Positions 63,469 to 64,000 of a stretch of 64,000 nucleotides of DNA are shown here, piece by piece. The position numbers and the translations under genes were made by a program. The notes under the pieces were generated by a model, which ran no database searches, was not told the origin of the DNA, and was given only the letters and a program-made list of their open reading frames with translations. Position 1 is the first letter of the stretch; the number at the start of each line of letters is the position of its first letter. Source of the DNA: Adiantum capillus-veneris (lineage: Eukaryota; Streptophyta; Polypodiopsida; Polypodiales; Pteridaceae). The stretch lies in the NCBI GenBank assembly GCA_014529385.2, contig CM043964.1, positions 2,963,497 to 3,027,496 of the forward strand, written 5' to 3'.

Positions 63469-64000
63469 TTAGCCTCTCGTTTTTGTCTTATACGTTGTTG
63501 TCTCCTTAGCCTCAGCTTGAGCTTGTATCTTGTTTAACTCGGTTTGTGCTTTGGCGGCCTTCTTTTGATGAATGGCCCGTAGTTCTTCTTGGCTTAAAGG
63601 ATCATAATATCTTTTGAATTTACTCCCATTGAGGAATCCAATGGTTTCAACTCCATCAAGAGTTTCCACACGAAGGGTACCTTGTGGGGTAATTTCACAT
63701 ACTCTATATGGTCCTTTACCAACATATTTCAACTTTTTCTTCTCTTTACGTACTCCATACATAAGGACTTTATCACCAACTTTGATGTCCTTGTCCTTCA
63801 CATGGCGATCAAACCACTTCTTTCTCCTATCCTTTTCCACAAGAGCATTTTGCACAGCCAACTGTCTCTCTTCGTCTAGTTTTTCTAAGATATACAAACG
63901 CTCGGTTAAGGGGTTACCATTCCATCCTTCTTGCGAAGCTACCCTAAGACTAGGAATGACAAACTCCCAAGGCATAACCGCTTATTGGCCATATACCATT
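63469..64000 (-). pseudogene. F-d integrase, C-terminal part, cut by the window edge
   Basis: The minus strand from the window edge reads MVYGQ, then TAA where F-c has a Glu codon, then AVMPWEFVIPSLRVASQEGW. It continues through KKWFDRHVKDKDIKVGDKV and GKGPYRVCEITPQGTL, a GPY-type module, to a Lys/Gln-rich end. A stop near 63469 separates it from the second retropepsin. Confidence 0.78.

Larger units (their letters stand above)
58000..64000 (-). mobile_element. F-d: minus-strand F element, 3' half in window
   Basis: It contains an F 3' LTR (58000-62203, enlarged by a solo G LTR), a polypurine tract, the W-x-P-K tail and second retropepsin, and the end of integrase. It continues past the window. 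It is the opposite orientation of the F array. Its LTR is the type with the 140-codon ORF. Confidence 0.85.

Overview
The window looks like intergenic repeat DNA from a land plant. It is built almost entirely of nested LTR retrotransposons, and I see no convincing host gene. The evidence for a plant is Ty3/gypsy polyproteins of the plant non-chromovirus type, one of them with a Tat-type second RNase H; a Ty1/copia element with the plant-typical primer-binding site TGGTATCAGAGC; and primer-binding sites complementary to plant tRNA-Asp. The species cannot be read from the sequence. I use working names: F, X and Y for three gypsy families, Cop for a copia element, and G for a family seen only as LTRs.

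Layout. 1-6757 is a damaged minus-strand F copy (F-b) with Cop (133-4306, target duplication GAAGA) inserted in its LTR. 6758-57168 is a plus-strand F array: internal region F-c, a shared middle LTR, internal region C, and a 3' LTR. F-c carries a 1.34-kb DNA transposon in its reverse transcriptase, flanked by TTAA. The middle LTR is split by element X (17789-47955, minus strand, Tat-like). One LTR of X is in turn split by element Y (20119-39162, plus strand, 19.0 kb, target duplication ATAGC). 57169-57999 holds a G fragment. 58000-64000 is another minus-strand F copy (F-d), whose LTR holds a solo G LTR (60530-62158, target duplication GAAAG). The order of insertion was therefore F, then X, then Y; Cop, the DNA transposon and the solo LTR came after their F hosts.

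Y is the youngest and most remarkable element; its LTRs differ at about 2% of positions by hand alignment. Its gag-pol frame (22717-32106) encodes gag, protease, reverse transcriptase, RNase H, two tandem integrase zinc-binding domains, the integrase core, a second retropepsin-like domain, and a tail of repeated Trp-Ile-Pro-Lys-like motifs. A purine tract follows the pol stop. Then come a 2.8-kb spacer and a second long frame (ORF2, 34922-38179) of unknown function. Nine copies of a 24-bp palindrome, some imperfect, lie in Y: four in the 5' leader before gag and five in the spacer before ORF2, with nearly the same spacing pattern. This suggests a duplicated regulatory or RNA-structural leader serving two genes.

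F is a more decayed relative of Y with the same primer-binding site type, the same unusual gag zinc knuckles, and the same second retropepsin and W-x-P-K tail after integrase. One type of F LTR also carries a 140-codon open frame. All gag-pol frames in the window carry stops or frameshifts, so no element here is likely to be autonomous as it stands. Annotation rests on reading the sequence and motifs by eye; no database search was run.
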